Assembly (NCBI RefSeq): GCF_029269745.1
Contig: NZ_JARJHT010000001.1
Coordinates: 1,178,001-1,242,000, forward strand
Length of the DNA: 64,000 nt
Source: Polluticoccus soli
Lineage (GTDB): Bacteria; Bacteroidota; Bacteroidia; Chitinophagales; Chitinophagaceae
Reading direction: 5' to 3'
In this document: one piece after another, positions 1-8,634 of the stretch
Layout of the letters: each line of letters begins with the position of its first letter
How positions within the stretch are numbered: position 1 is the first letter of the stretch
Translations under genes and position numbers: made by a program
Notes under the pieces: model-generated
What the model saw: only the letters and a program-made list of their open reading frames with translations
What the model was told of the DNA's origin: nothing
Database searches by the model: none

Positions 1-659
1 CACCTGTAATAGGCGCAGACGCTACCTCGATAGCCGACCTGGAAAACCTGATGCAGAAGAGCATGGAACACTTCGGTGGTAAGATGGACTTCGTCCTGCA
101 CTCAATAGGCATGTCGCCAAACGTGCGCAAGAACATTGGCTACACCGATACCAACTACGATAACTTCCTGAAAACACTGGATATATCTGCACTGTCGCTG
201 CACAAAGTGCTGCAGACCGCTATGAAGACCGACGCCCTCAACGAGTGGTCATCGGTGGTAGCGCTGTCTTACATCGCTGCACAACGCACCTTCCCAGGCT
301 ATAATGACATGGCTGAGGCTAAAGCGCTGCTCGAAAGCATTGGCCGCAGCTTCGGTTACCACTACGGCTTTGCCCGCAAAGTGCGCGTGAATACTGTATC
401 GCAGTCGCCAACGGTTACTACCGCAGGTTCGGGCGTATCAGGCTTCGATGTATTCTACGACTATGCTGATAAAATGTCACCACTGGGCAACGCCCCTGCA
501 GATGACTGCGCTAATTTCTGCGTAGCCCTCTTCAGCGATATGACCAAGTACATAACCATGCAGAACCTGTTCCACGATGGCGGCTTCTCTAACACAGGTG
601 TTAGCCAGCCAATCGTTGAAAAGATGCAGGCTACTATGCAGGCAGAGTCAGCAGGCTAA
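1..659 (+). CDS. fabI: Enoyl-[acyl-carrier-protein] reductase (NADH) FabI, 5'-truncated
   Basis: FabI reduces the trans-2-enoyl-ACP double bond in the last step of each cycle of type II fatty acid synthesis in the cytoplasm. The open frame already runs from base 3 at the window edge, so the nucleotide-binding N-terminus lies outside and the Met codon at base 51 is internal. About 219 residues remain of a family length near 270. The FabI-type Tyr-(6 residues)-Lys catalytic pair is visible in YNDMAEAK, at about residues 100 and 107 of the visible fragment. Just before it is LSYIAAQR. The substrate-loop and C-terminal region follow (GVSGFDVFYDYADKMSPLGN, then a VALFSDM segment). porQ follows on the same strand after 47 bp. 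Family identity is strong. Confidence 0.95.
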   Translation, partial: PVIGADATSIADLENLMQKSMEHFGGKMDFVLHSIGMSPNVRKNIGYTDTNYDNFLKTLDISALSLHKVLQTAMKTDALNEWSSVVALSYIAAQRTFPGYNDMAEAKALLESIGRSFGYHYGFARKVRVNTVSQSPTVTTAGSGVSGFDVFYDYADKMSPLGNAPADDCANFCVALFSDMTKYITMQNLFHDGGFSNTGVSQPIVEKMQATMQAESAG

Positions 660-706
660 GGAACGGGAACAGCAATATTTTGAACCTATAACACGTTTTA
701 AGCATT

Positions 707-1855
707 ATGAACAGACTACAGGCACTGACATTATTGCTGTTATGTTTCTTTGCGCAGGGTGCGCAGGCACAGGTAACCGGCGGACAATTCGCTATGGAAT
801 ACCTGCGATTACCCAACGCTCCGCGCATATCTGCGCTGGGTGGTATCAGCATCGCCAATCCCGATGATGATATATCGTTTGCCATGCAAAATCCGGCATT
901 GATACGTCCCGCACTGCATACAGACCTTGGCCTGTCGTACAATAATTTCTATTCAGGCATTAGCATTGCCAACTTACAATATGCACACCATGTGTCGAAC
1001 ATCAATACATCGTTCGCACTTGGTGTGCAATATTTGAACTACGGCAGCTTTACTGCTACCGATCCTATCGGCAACCAGTACGGCACCTTCCGCGCCAACG
1101 ATTTTGCGCTGACGCTGGGTGCAGGCCGCCAATACCAGAAGCACTGGCGCTATGGTGCTGCTATCAAGTTCGCGCACTCGTCGCTGTTCGATAAATCGGC
1201 AACGGCTTTCCTGGCCGATGTTGGTGTGAACTATTACGATACTGCAACACTTTGGGACATCGGTGTAGTAGCCAAGAACATGGGTTTTATGGCTAAGAAG
1301 TACAACCCGAATAACCCCGCAGAACCGCTGCCTTTCGATCTGCAGATAGGCGTTTCAAAACGTTTTGCACACATACCACTCAGGCTGATGGCCAACATCC
1401 ACCACCTGTACGAATGGGACGTTCGCTACTCAGACCCTAACGATGTTGGCACGATCACGATCTTCAATGTGAACGATAGCGTAAACGCCACCAAGACACC
1501 TTCACACTTCGCCGACAAACTGTTCCGCCATTTCATCTTCGGCGCCGAACTGACATTGGGCAAACGTGTAACATTAAGTGCAGGCTACAACCACCTTCGT
1601 CGCGGCGAGCTGGTGATCAAAGACAAGACCGGCATGGCAGGCTTTGCATTTGGTGTGGGCGTCAACCTTAATAAATTCCAGGTGCAATATGCACGCTCTT
1701 ACTACCACATAGCCGGCGCCTACAACGAATTTGGTCTCCGCATGACGCTGAACCAGATAACGGGTATCGGCAAATTCGGCAAGCGGGTACAATGGTCAGA
1801 AACATATCCCGACTGGATGTACGAAGGCAACCAGCCTGCCCCTGCTGCTAACTAG
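707..1855 (+). CDS. porQ: Type IX secretion system protein PorQ-like
   Basis: This is an outer-membrane barrel protein of the T9SS, the route that exports and anchors proteins with C-terminal sorting domains in Bacteroidota. The 382-residue product begins with a signal peptide ending near GAQAQ. A PorQ/PorV-type opening follows: EYLRLPNAPRISALGG, then NPDDDISFAMQNPALI. The rest is amphipathic beta-strand sequence with many aromatic residues (GLSYNNFYSGIS, VGVNYYD, LSAGYNHLRRGEL). In PorQ-containing species the protein works with PorU, PorV and PorZ in the attachment complex, which attaches sorted cargo to the cell surface; those genes are not in this window. The gene lies 47 bp after fabI. 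It converges on terC with only 10 bp between stops, and no convincing terminator was seen there. Confidence 0.88.
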   Translation: MNRLQALTLLLLCFFAQGAQAQVTGGQFAMEYLRLPNAPRISALGGISIANPDDDISFAMQNPALIRPALHTDLGLSYNNFYSGISIANLQYAHHVSNINTSFALGVQYLNYGSFTATDPIGNQYGTFRANDFALTLGAGRQYQKHWRYGAAIKFAHSSLFDKSATAFLADVGVNYYDTATLWDIGVVAKNMGFMAKKYNPNNPAEPLPFDLQIGVSKRFAHIPLRLMANIHHLYEWDVRYSDPNDVGTITIFNVNDSVNATKTPSHFADKLFRHFIFGAELTLGKRVTLSAGYNHLRRGELVIKDKTGMAGFAFGVGVNLNKFQVQYARSYYHIAGAYNEFGLRMTLNQITGIGKFGKRVQWSETYPDWMYEGNQPAPAAN

Positions 1856-1865
1856 CAGGAATAGG

Positions 1866-2741
1866 TTAGTTATTCGCCGAATGCGTATGGTCTTTGTCCT
1901 CGTAGTGATGCTTCGGAAAGTTGAATAAAATCGAACTCAATACCGGCAGGAAGAAAACCGCCATACTCAGTATCGAGGTAATGATATCGCCCAACACGGT
2001 AGGATGATGACCAACAGGCAAGTGTTTACCTTGTGACTCCAGGCAAGACTGCGGTCCTTCAAGGAACAAAGCAAATTGAGAGCAGGGACTGAAATGAGTA
2101 AATAACGACAGGGTAAGCTTCAGGCCGAGTATCGCGATGACAAGGTAAGCACAAGTATCAAGGAAAGGATATTTCTCCATCAGCCTCACAAAGCCTTGTG
2201 CTACGAACCGCATCGCAAGTATCCCGATAAATACGCCGATCCATATGAGGATGATGTTTCGGGTATAAGCATTGGCGGCAATAACATTGTCGATAGAGAA
2301 GGCAAGGTCCATCAGCTCCACTAGTATCACGGTAGCCCAGAAAGGACCGAAGGCACCAAGCGTTTTACGATAGAGCCAGCTTTCCTTTTTGTGTTCCAAT
2401 TCAACCTCCAGCGTCTCGTCGCCGGTAGGTTTCTTGGTGGTCATGAAGTGTTTGATGGCAAGTATCAACAGGTAGATGCCACCCACCGGCTTGAACCACC
2501 AGATCTTTATAAGCAGGGAAGCAAACAGCAGACAGATACCGCGGAAGACATAGGCACCGATGATACCGTACTTCAGGGCCTTGCGTCGCTGGTCTTTCGG
2601 CAGGTCGAGCACCATGGTGGCCAGCACGGCGGCATTATCTACCGACAGCAGGCTTTCGATCAGTATCAGGTTGACGATGACAATAAGGGAAGGTACAGGA
2701 TGGTCAATTATCTGCTGAAAGAGTAACTCCAGGTGTTCCAT
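1866..2741 (-). CDS. TerC family integral membrane protein
   Basis: This is a polytopic inner-membrane protein of the TerC/Alx/YjbE family. Members are linked to tellurite resistance and to manganese or other metal homeostasis; the substrate here is unknown. The start is set at the ATG at 2741 (MEHLELLF, 291 aa), because the longer frame opens with TTG. Two family signatures with membrane-embedded acids are visible: SVDNA near residue 32 and SIDNV near residue 147. Seven or so hydrophobic segments can be traced. A long loop between the later ones contains Cys residues (SPCSQFALF, PQSCLESQ). The tail is His- and Asp-rich (HHYEDKDHTHSA). The gene lies 29 bp downstream of the M1 peptidase stop. 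It also carries its own promoter-like box 6 nt before the ATG, so it may be transcribed separately. Confidence 0.88.
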   Translation of the reverse strand: MEHLELLFQQIIDHPVPSLIVIVNLILIESLLSVDNAAVLATMVLDLPKDQRRKALKYGIIGAYVFRGICLLFASLLIKIWWFKPVGGIYLLILAIKHFMTTKKPTGDETLEVELEHKKESWLYRKTLGAFGPFWATVILVELMDLAFSIDNVIAANAYTRNIILIWIGVFIGILAMRFVAQGFVRLMEKYPFLDTCAYLVIAILGLKLTLSLFTHFSPCSQFALFLEGPQSCLESQGKHLPVGHHPTVLGDIITSILSMAVFFLPVLSSILFNFPKHHYEDKDHTHSANN

Positions 2742-2747
2742 GCCTAC

Positions 2748-2755
2748 CAAAGGTA
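2748..2755 (-). promoter_or_regulatory. Candidate -7 box TACCTTTG abutting the terC start
   Basis: Read on the minus strand, TACCTTTG matches the Bacteroidota -7 consensus TAnnTTTG at all fixed positions. Only 6 nt separate it from the terC ATG, so transcription would begin at or very close to the start codon. No clear TTTG -33 element was found at the usual spacing. Confidence 0.45.
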
Positions 2756-2770
2756 AGCGAAAGCACAGAG

Positions 2771-4726
2771 TTATTTAACCAGCTTGTAGTTCTTTGACAT
2801 ATTGCCTTTGCTAATAGTAAGCATATACATGCCTGAAGCCAGGTGAGCAGCAGGAATGTTCTGCTGGTTGGTTACGGCTATGCCATTCCAAACAATGCGT
2901 CCATCAACCGACCGCAGCTCAAGGTTTGAACCGACAGGTATCCGCTCTACCAGCCATTGGTCAATAGCCGGGTTAGGATATATCTGGGAGGCCTCGGGCA
3001 GCAGAGTGACGATACCGGCAGTTGGGTCTTTCTTGATAATGCCCGTCTTATTGACGATGTGATTATCCGGATCTATTTCCAGTCCATTCATTGTCTTTGT
3101 CCATGGGATCTGGTATCCCTGCCATGGGCTGTTGTTGTACACTGTTACCGTCATATCGCCATCGGCCGATTTCAGCTTCAGCTCTAACGGCATCGCAAAT
3201 ACAGAGACTGATGAAGGCTTGGATGTAGCCTGCTCAACAACAACGTATACCGTATTGCCTACCTGGTCCCATTTCGCCGAGTAGATCGGATAACCTTCTT
3301 TGTAGATCCATTGATTGAAGAAAGTGTCTAGGTCTTTACCGTATTTCAGCTCGGCAATTGATTGGAGATCTTGTGTTTTGGCTAGCCCATGTTTGAATTG
3401 CTGCTGGTATTCGCGCAGCACATCGAAGTAGAGTTCATCAGTCGGCGCCATGTAGCGCAGCATGTGTGCAACAGATGCGCCCTTGTCATACGTAAGCCTG
3501 CTACTGAAGATGCGGTTCACATCGGTAGTATCGTCACAAAGCACGGTACCGTCGGGCTGCTGCAACACACGGTTGAATACACCCGTACGGTAAGCTTGAG
3601 CAGCTGATACACTACGGAAGTGCTCTACGTACAGTTGTTCACAATAAGCTGCGAAGCCTTCGCTCAGCCAGATATCGGCCCAACTGTTGTAGGTAACACT
3701 GTTGCCCCACCACTGATGGCCCAGCTCGTGCGCAATGAGTGTTGTAGCCAGGCTACCACCCAATGTTGTCATCGTCTGATGCTCCATACCGCCAGGCAAA
3801 GGCTCAGCAACGCAGTGACCATACTTCTCCTTGTCAAACGGGTAGCGGCCGAAGATCTTGGAGAAGTGATCGACGATGAGACCTGTGGTATCAAAGTTGG
3901 CTTTGCGCGATGGCGTCATGAAAGTCAGCGAATCGTACACATAGTTCTGTATCAGCATTGAGTCACCACTACCATCGGTATAATGCATGTAGTACGAGTA
4001 GTCAGAATACGGCGCCACAACCACTGCGATCAGGTAGTAGTCGATTGGGTACCTGGTTTTCCATTCGTATCGCTCCTTATTGCCCGGAAGCGGAGTGACA
4101 TTCTTTAGCAACCCATTGCTGCCCGCTTTTAATGTGTCATCAACGGTTACCCAGATATCGGCTGAGTCTATTTTATCAGTGATGTCTTGCTTTGACGGCC
4201 ACCATTCCTTAGCAGTGTACGGGTCACTGAAGGTGTACATTAGTTTGGTACCTGAAGGTGCCGCAACTGCGTTCAAACCCTTATCGAAGAACCCAGAACC
4301 AGAAGGTGGCTGACCATGATAAAACACCTGAGCCGTGAATATTGCATTTTGTGAGAGAGGCGATGGTAAAGTAAACCTTCTCACTGAACCATTGGTCTGT
4401 ATACTACCAACGGGGTGAAGTTGACTATTAAACTTAAATGAATCAATGGTAAGTGTGGGATCCAGCTCAAAGGCGTACACCGACATAGTAGATGCAACAA
4501 CCTTTGCGGTTGTGATCACATTACCTGCAATTGCTGTTGTAGTATTGCTCAGGCTGATGTCGAAGCCTACATGCTGTACATCATACCATGCCTCTTCGGG
4601 TGCTGCCAGCGTTGTCTTTGCCATCGGCAGGTTCTTGCCCGCGCGTGAGCAGAGATGCTCAGCTTTATCAAAAGCCTGAGCAGACAAAACAGAACAGGCA
4701 GTAGCCAGTAAAAACAGGATCCTCAT
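2771..4726 (-). CDS. Secreted M1 family metallopeptidase with T9SS sorting domain
   Basis: This is a zinc aminopeptidase of family M1 (651 aa) predicted to leave the cell through the T9SS. A signal peptide (MRILFLLATACSVLSAQAF) is followed by the N-terminal beta domain. The exopeptidase signature GGMEHQ lies near residue 310. The zinc motif HELGHQWW lies near residue 331, and the third ligand Glu is in LSEGFAAYCEQ, so HExxH-(18)-E is complete. The last 70 or so residues begin with IYPNPAIDQW and end in a basic NYKLVK, which fits a type A sorting domain. The product probably trims extracellular peptides for nutrition. The start is an ATG with a normal signal peptide. terC follows closely on the same strand. 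Confidence 0.93.
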   Translation of the reverse strand: MRILFLLATACSVLSAQAFDKAEHLCSRAGKNLPMAKTTLAAPEEAWYDVQHVGFDISLSNTTTAIAGNVITTAKVVASTMSVYAFELDPTLTIDSFKFNSQLHPVGSIQTNGSVRRFTLPSPLSQNAIFTAQVFYHGQPPSGSGFFDKGLNAVAAPSGTKLMYTFSDPYTAKEWWPSKQDITDKIDSADIWVTVDDTLKAGSNGLLKNVTPLPGNKERYEWKTRYPIDYYLIAVVVAPYSDYSYYMHYTDGSGDSMLIQNYVYDSLTFMTPSRKANFDTTGLIVDHFSKIFGRYPFDKEKYGHCVAEPLPGGMEHQTMTTLGGSLATTLIAHELGHQWWGNSVTYNSWADIWLSEGFAAYCEQLYVEHFRSVSAAQAYRTGVFNRVLQQPDGTVLCDDTTDVNRIFSSRLTYDKGASVAHMLRYMAPTDELYFDVLREYQQQFKHGLAKTQDLQSIAELKYGKDLDTFFNQWIYKEGYPIYSAKWDQVGNTVYVVVEQATSKPSSVSVFAMPLELKLKSADGDMTVTVYNNSPWQGYQIPWTKTMNGLEIDPDNHIVNKTGIIKKDPTAGIVTLLPEASQIYPNPAIDQWLVERIPVGSNLELRSVDGRIVWNGIAVTNQQNIPAAHLASGMYMLTISKGNMSKNYKLVK

Positions 4727-4743
4727 TGGTTGAGCTTGTTCTA

Positions 4744-4751
4744 CAAATTTA
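4744..4751 (-). promoter_or_regulatory. Candidate -7 box TAAATTTG for the M1 peptidase
   Basis: Minus-strand TAAATTTG fits TAnnTTTG and lies 17 nt before the ATG at 4726. The -33 region is only a T-run, so support is moderate. Confidence 0.45.
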
Positions 4752-4770
4752 ATGATAATTCACGGGGCAT

Positions 4771-4792
4771 AAAAAAGCCCCTTTTCAGGGGC
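4771..4792 (-). terminator. Rho-independent terminator of the XRE gene
   Basis: On the minus strand a GCCCCT...AGGGGC stem with a short A-rich loop is followed by six T residues (4776-4771). It lies 27 bp past the XRE stop and just upstream of the M1 peptidase promoter region, so it separates the two units. Confidence 0.75.
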
Positions 4793-4818
4793 AATAAGAA
4801 TGAAAGTGCGGTGACAAA

Positions 4819-5148
4819 TTATACAGCTATCTCGTAGTTCTCAACCAGCTGCCGGTGCTCAGAGCTCACGATCTGCAGCGCCATACTTTTTATAGAGGGG
4901 AAAAGCATGTCGTATACGCTCTTGCGGCTCACCGGCACATCTGTTTCCTGCATGCCTAGTATGTATATTACAGATTCTGGTATTTCGAGTACCTCACAAA
5001 CTTTTTTAATGGTCCTGTTGCTTGGTCTTTTAATTCCGTTTTCGATCTGGGAAAGCGAAGTCTGGGAGATATTACATTTTTCCGCCAACTCGTACTGCGT
5101 AATGCCTAATTGTCTTCTGATAGACCTGATTGCAATGCCAATGTTCAT
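4819..5148 (-). CDS. XRE-family helix-turn-helix regulator
   Basis: This is a 109-residue DNA-binding protein. Residues 5-60 form a Cro/C1-type HTH: IRSIRRQLGITQYELAEKC is helices 1-2, ISQTSLSQIENG is the recognition helix region, and RPSNRTIKKVCEVLEI is the closing helices. The remaining ~45 residues have no recognised domain. They could serve in dimerisation or ligand sensing, which is unsupported. The gene is a single unit with its own terminator. It is divergent from the small gene at 5323, with a 174-bp AT-rich gap between them. Divergence makes that gap a candidate self-regulated operator, but no clear palindrome was found in it. It could be a chromosomal regulator or the remnant of a mobile element; base composition does not stand out. 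Confidence 0.85.
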   Translation of the reverse strand: MNIGIAIRSIRRQLGITQYELAEKCNISQTSLSQIENGIKRPSNRTIKKVCEVLEIPESVIYILGMQETDVPVSRKSVYDMLFPSIKSMALQIVSSEHRQLVENYEIAV

Positions 5149-5322
5149 AGTTTCTTACTTTTAATGTTGTTTTCGTCGGGGTAACTAATTCAGATCTGCC
5201 TTAATAGACGAGCCGATAGTTGAAACGGTTGGTAAAAAAAGGGGTGAAAAAAGTTAAAAACTCTTAAGCACTGTCACAGAAAAATCATGTAATTCAAGTA
5301 GTTAGATCAATAATAAGCAGTA

Positions 5323-5562
5323 ATGAAGCAGAATTTTACGAAACGAATATCTTTTGAGGGAAAAATTGTACTTGCGGTTATAATTCCGGAACACCGCCAG
5401 GACGGGATGTATTATGAGGTGAACGTTAAGAATTACCCACGCTTTTACGTGACCATGTCTTCCTTGGGCAGATACGATATAGTTTCTGAACCTGGGCTCA
5501 AAATTCCTTACGAACTGATCCTGGCTGTCAGCGATGCGATAGAAGAACACGGCAAAAAATAA
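5323..5562 (+). CDS. Small conserved-looking protein of unknown function (79 aa)
   Basis: Not recognised. The 79-residue product has no signal peptide or membrane segment. It opens with MKQNFTKRISFEGKIVLAVI, has a predicted beta-rich middle (GMYYEVNVKNYPRFYVTMSS), and ends in a helix (PYELILAVSDAIEEHGKK). The Tyr/Phe-rich strands followed by a charged helix suggest a compact alpha/beta fold. That the frame is coding is supported by an ATG start, by isolation from other genes on the same strand, and by a strong terminator 15 bp after the stop. It is divergent from the XRE regulator and could be its target, which is an inference from position only. The antisense frame over the same region has no supporting features. 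Confidence 0.6.
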   Translation: MKQNFTKRISFEGKIVLAVIIPEHRQDGMYYEVNVKNYPRFYVTMSSLGRYDIVSEPGLKIPYELILAVSDAIEEHGKK

Positions 5563-5576
5563 ATGCCCAAAAAAGA

Positions 5577-5602
5577 AAGAACCGCTCGTATGAGCGGTTC
5601 TT
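5577..5602. terminator. Bidirectional terminator between the 79-aa gene and gcvP
   Basis: Perfect 11-bp arms AAGAACCGCTC and GAGCGGTTCTT flank a 4-nt loop. A and T stretches lie on both sides. The site lies between two convergent genes (stops at 5562 and 5624), so it can serve both. Confidence 0.85.
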
Positions 5603-5623
5603 ATCAAAAATCAATTCAAAATA

Positions 5624-8506
5624 TTACGCAGTTGCTTCCATATACGATTCAACTGGTTCGCAGGTACATACCAGGTTGCGGTCACCATACGTATTATTAA
5701 CGCGGGCAACGCTAGGCCAGAATTTGTTTGCCTTAACCCATTCCAGCGGGAAGGCAGCTTGCGTACGCGTGTATTTATGGTTCCACTCTTCCGTGATGAT
5801 GGCAAACTGAGTGTGTGGGGCCATTTTCATTACGTTGTCTTGCCTGTCAGCGCGCCCCTCTTCAATAGCGCGGATCTCTTCACGGATGCTTAGCAGCGCG
5901 TCGCAGAAACGATCAAGTTCTGCTTTGTCCTCGCTTTCAGTAGGCTCGATCATGATCGTACCCGGTACAGGGAAGCTCATGGTAGGTGCGTGGAAACCAT
6001 AATCCATCAAACGCTTAGCCACGTCTTCAGCTTCGATCTCTGCAGTCTTTTTGAATGGGCGAAGATCAACGATGAATTCGTGAGCGCAAGTACCACCGCT
6101 ACCAGTGTAAAGAATGTCAAAATCATTCTTCAGCCTTGCACGCATGTAGTTAGCATTAAGAATAGCATTCTCAGTAGCAAGGCGAACACCATCAGGGCCC
6201 AGCATGCGGATGTATGCATAAGAGATCAGCAGGATGCTCGCAGAACCATAAGGAGCTGCAGATACTGCATTCGCCTGATCACCGTTAGTTTCGCTAACGT
6301 GCGATGGCAGGAATGGAGCCAGGTGTTTCTTTACACAGATGGGGCCCATGCCAGGACCGCCACCGCCGTGAGGAATAGCGAATGTCTTGTGCAAGTTCAG
6401 GTGACAAACGTCAGCGCCGATGAGGCCCGGAGCAGTCAATCCCACTTGGGCGTTCATGTTAGCCCCGTCCATATAAACCTGGCCGCCGTGCTGGTGAACG
6501 ATATTGGTGATGTCTTTAATTGTTTCTTCGTAAACGCCGTAGGTAGAAGGATAAGTCACCATGATACCTGCGAGATTGGCAGCATGTTGTTCTGCTTTTG
6601 CTTTCAGGTCGGCGATATCGATATAACCATTCTCCAATGCTTTTACCACTACCACTTTGTAACCAACCATTACAGCGGATGCTGGGTTGGTACCGTGTGC
6701 AGAGATCGGTATCAGCATCACGTTACGGTGTGCCTCGTTACGGCTTTCATGGTATCCACGGATTGCCAGCAAACCAGCGTATTCGCCTTGCGCACCACTG
6801 TTAGGTTGCAGGCTGCAGGCATCGAATGCTGTGATCTCGCAGAGGTATTGAGAAAGCTCTTTTACTACTTGCAAATAACCACCTGCCTGGTCTTTAGGAA
6901 CGAATGGGTGCATTTTGCTCCAGTGTGCCCAACTCAGTGGCATCATCTCGCTAGCCGCGTTCAGCTTCATTGTGCACGAGCCGAGGGAGATCATGCTGGT
7001 ATTCAGACTAAGATCTTTGTTTTCCAGCATTTTTATGTAGCGCATCATTTGCGTTTCGCTGTGATGGCTATTGAATACCTGCTGCTCCAGGAAACGTGAT
7101 GTACGTGTCAGCGCAGTGCCAATGTTGCTCAGCACCTGGTTGTCCTGTATGCTCAGTACTACAGGTTCATTATTATCTGCAAATACGTTGATGATATCAG
7201 CAATGTCAGATATAGTAGTTGTCTCATCAAGAGCGATACCGATCAGTGAGTTGTCTTCGAAGTATCTGAAGTTGATCTGAGATGCCTCTGCTTTCACTTT
7301 GATCGCTACAGCATCTTTTACCTTTACAACTATAGTGTCGAAGAATGAATCAGACACCAGTGAGTAACCATGCTCCGCCAGCTTTTCAGACAATGTTTGC
7401 GCCAGCAATGCAACACGTTTACCAATGTTCTTCAATCCATCAGGACCATGGAATACTGCATACATTGCTGCCATGTTGGCCAGCAGTGCTTGTGCAGTAC
7501 AGATATTTGAAGTTGCTTTTTCGCGTTTGATGTGTTGCTCACGTGTTTGCAGCGCCATACGCAGTGCGCGGTTCCCATTAGCATCTATGCTGATACCAAT
7601 AATACGACCAGGAATGCTGCGTTTGAAATCATCTTTAGTTGCAAGGAACGCAGCGTGCGGACCACCATAACCCAGAGGTACACCAAAACGTTGCGCAGAA
7701 CCAAAGGCAACATCAGCACCCAGTTCGCCTGGAGGTGTCAGCAGGGTAAGCGCCAGAAGATCTGTTGCCATAGCAACGTATGCACCTACTGCATGTACTT
7801 TCTCAATAAAGCCGCGGTAATCTTCTACTGAACCTTTGTCATTAGGATATTGTACTACAGCACCGAAGTACGTATCATCGATGGTTGCAGTTTTATAATC
7901 ACCATAAACTACTTCGATACCCAGTGGTGTTGCGCGGGTTACGATAACATCTTTAGTTTGCGGGAATACTTCTTCATCTACAAAGAACTTCGGACGGCTC
8001 AGATGATCGTGGTCTTTGTTGAGTGCGCTAAAGAACATAGCCATTGCTTCAGCAGCAGCAGTCGCTTCATCCAGCAATGATGCGTTAGCTATTGGCAGAG
8101 CAGTAAGATCACTTACCATTGTTTGGAAGTTCAACAGGCTTTCCAAACGCCCTTGCGAGATCTCAGCCTGGTAAGGGGTGTATTGTGTATACCATCCTGG
8201 ATTCTCGAAGATGTTACGCAGTATCACACTTGGTGTGTGCATGTCGTAATATCCCTGGCCTATATAGTTCTTGTAAACTTTATTCTTGAGAGATATATCT
8301 TTTATCAGTTTCAGGTATTCCGCTTCGCTGATGGCTTCTGGCAGTTCCAACCTATGATCCATGCGAATGGCAGCTGGTACAGTACGGGATATCAACTCCT
8401 CCATATCCGATACACCGATAGTCTGAAGCATCTGTTCTGTCTGTTGTTCATCGGGGCCGATATGGCGGTGGATGAATTCCTCGCTCTGAAGGGAAAACAA
8501 ATTCAT
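5624..8506 (-). CDS. gcvP: Glycine dehydrogenase (aminomethyl-transferring), P-protein
   Basis: This is the P-protein of the glycine cleavage system. It decarboxylates glycine with pyridoxal phosphate and passes the aminomethyl group to lipoyl-GcvH. The 960-residue length matches the fused single-chain form. The C-terminal half holds the PLP-lysine motif [18 protein letters not shown] near residue 705. Upstream of it are [15 protein letters not shown] and [13 protein letters not shown], typical of this family. The N-terminal half keeps the EFIHRHIGP opening and [10 protein letters not shown]. No gcvT or gcvH lies nearby, so the system is dispersed. A good Bacteroidota-type promoter lies 38 nt upstream of the ATG. 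The 5' leader is too short for a tandem glycine riboswitch. The gene ends at a shared bidirectional terminator. Confidence 0.97.
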   Translation of the reverse strand: MNLFSLQSEEFIHRHIGPDEQQTEQMLQTIGVSDMEELISRTVPAAIRMDHRLELPEAISEAEYLKLIKDISLKNKVYKNYIGQGYYDMHTPSVILRNIFENPGWYTQYTPYQAEISQGRLESLLNFQTMVSDLTALPIANASLLDEATAAAEAMAMFFSALNKDHDHLSRPKFFVDEEVFPQTKDVIVTRATPLGIEVVYGDYKTATIDDTYFGAVVQYPNDKGSVEDYRGFIEKVHAVGAYVAMATDLLALTLLTPPGELGADVAFGSAQRFGVPLGYGGPHAAFLATKDDFKRSIPGRIIGISIDANGNRALRMALQTREQHIKREKATSNICTAQALLANMAAMYAVFHGPDGLKNIGKRVALLAQTLSEKLAEHGYSLVSDSFFDTIVVKVKDAVAIKVKAEASQINFRYFEDNSLIGIALDETTTISDIADIINVFADNNEPVVLSIQDNQVLSNIGTALTRTSRFLEQQVFNSHHSETQMMRYIKMLENKDLSLNTSMISLGSCTMKLNAASEMMPLSWAHWSKMHPFVPKDQAGGYLQVVKELSQYLCEITAFDACSLQPNSGAQGEYAGLLAIRGYHESRNEAHRNVMLIPISAHGTNPASAVMVGYKVVVVKALENGYIDIADLKAKAEQHAANLAGIMVTYPSTYGVYEETIKDITNIVHQHGGQVYMDGANMNAQVGLTAPGLIGADVCHLNLHKTFAIPHGGGGPGMGPICVKKHLAPFLPSHVSETNGDQANAVSAAPYGSASILLISYAYIRMLGPDGVRLATENAILNANYMRARLKNDFDILYTGSGGTCAHEFIVDLRPFKKTAEIEAEDVAKRLMDYGFHAPTMSFPVPGTIMIEPTESEDKAELDRFCDALLSIREEIRAIEEGRADRQDNVMKMAPHTQFAIITEEWNHKYTRTQAAFPLEWVKANKFWPSVARVNNTYGDRNLVCTCEPVESYMEATA

Positions 8507-8544
8507 ATTAAATAAAACTAATAATTGTTAGATAAAAGAATACG

Positions 8545-8574
8545 CAAAGTTAGCGTATATAAGGGAATTGCAAA
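8545..8574 (-). promoter_or_regulatory. gcvP promoter, TTTG-N18-TAACTTTG
   Basis: On the minus strand TTTG (8574-8571), an 18-nt spacer and TAACTTTG (8552-8545) match the Bacteroidota -33/-7 consensus exactly. The predicted transcription start near 8540 leaves a leader of about 35 nt before the gcvP ATG. Confidence 0.7.
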
Positions 8575-8634
8575 AGATGAAGGCCGTACAGCCAGTCCCA
8601 TACAGGCTTTTCATAATACGGCTATAAATTGACC

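Noticed and set aside
1841-1862. Terminator between porQ and terC
   Set aside because: Only a 6-bp imperfect stem (CCTGCT/AGCAGG) with no T-tract is present.
4819-5562. XRE gene and small protein as a toxin-antitoxin pair
   Set aside because: The genes are divergent rather than in an overlapping operon, and the 79-residue protein shows no toxin motif.
5990-7099. Long 369-codon frame antisense to gcvP
   Set aside because: It is a shadow of a conserved gene on the opposite strand, with Cys/His-rich composition typical of antisense frames.
8507-8634. Possible glycine riboswitch upstream of gcvP
   Set aside because: A consensus promoter at 8545-8574 leaves only ~35 nt of leader, far too short for a glycine riboswitch. 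The GCCGTA...TACGGC inverted repeat at 8583-8622 lies upstream of that promoter and looks like the weak 3' end of the TPR gene.
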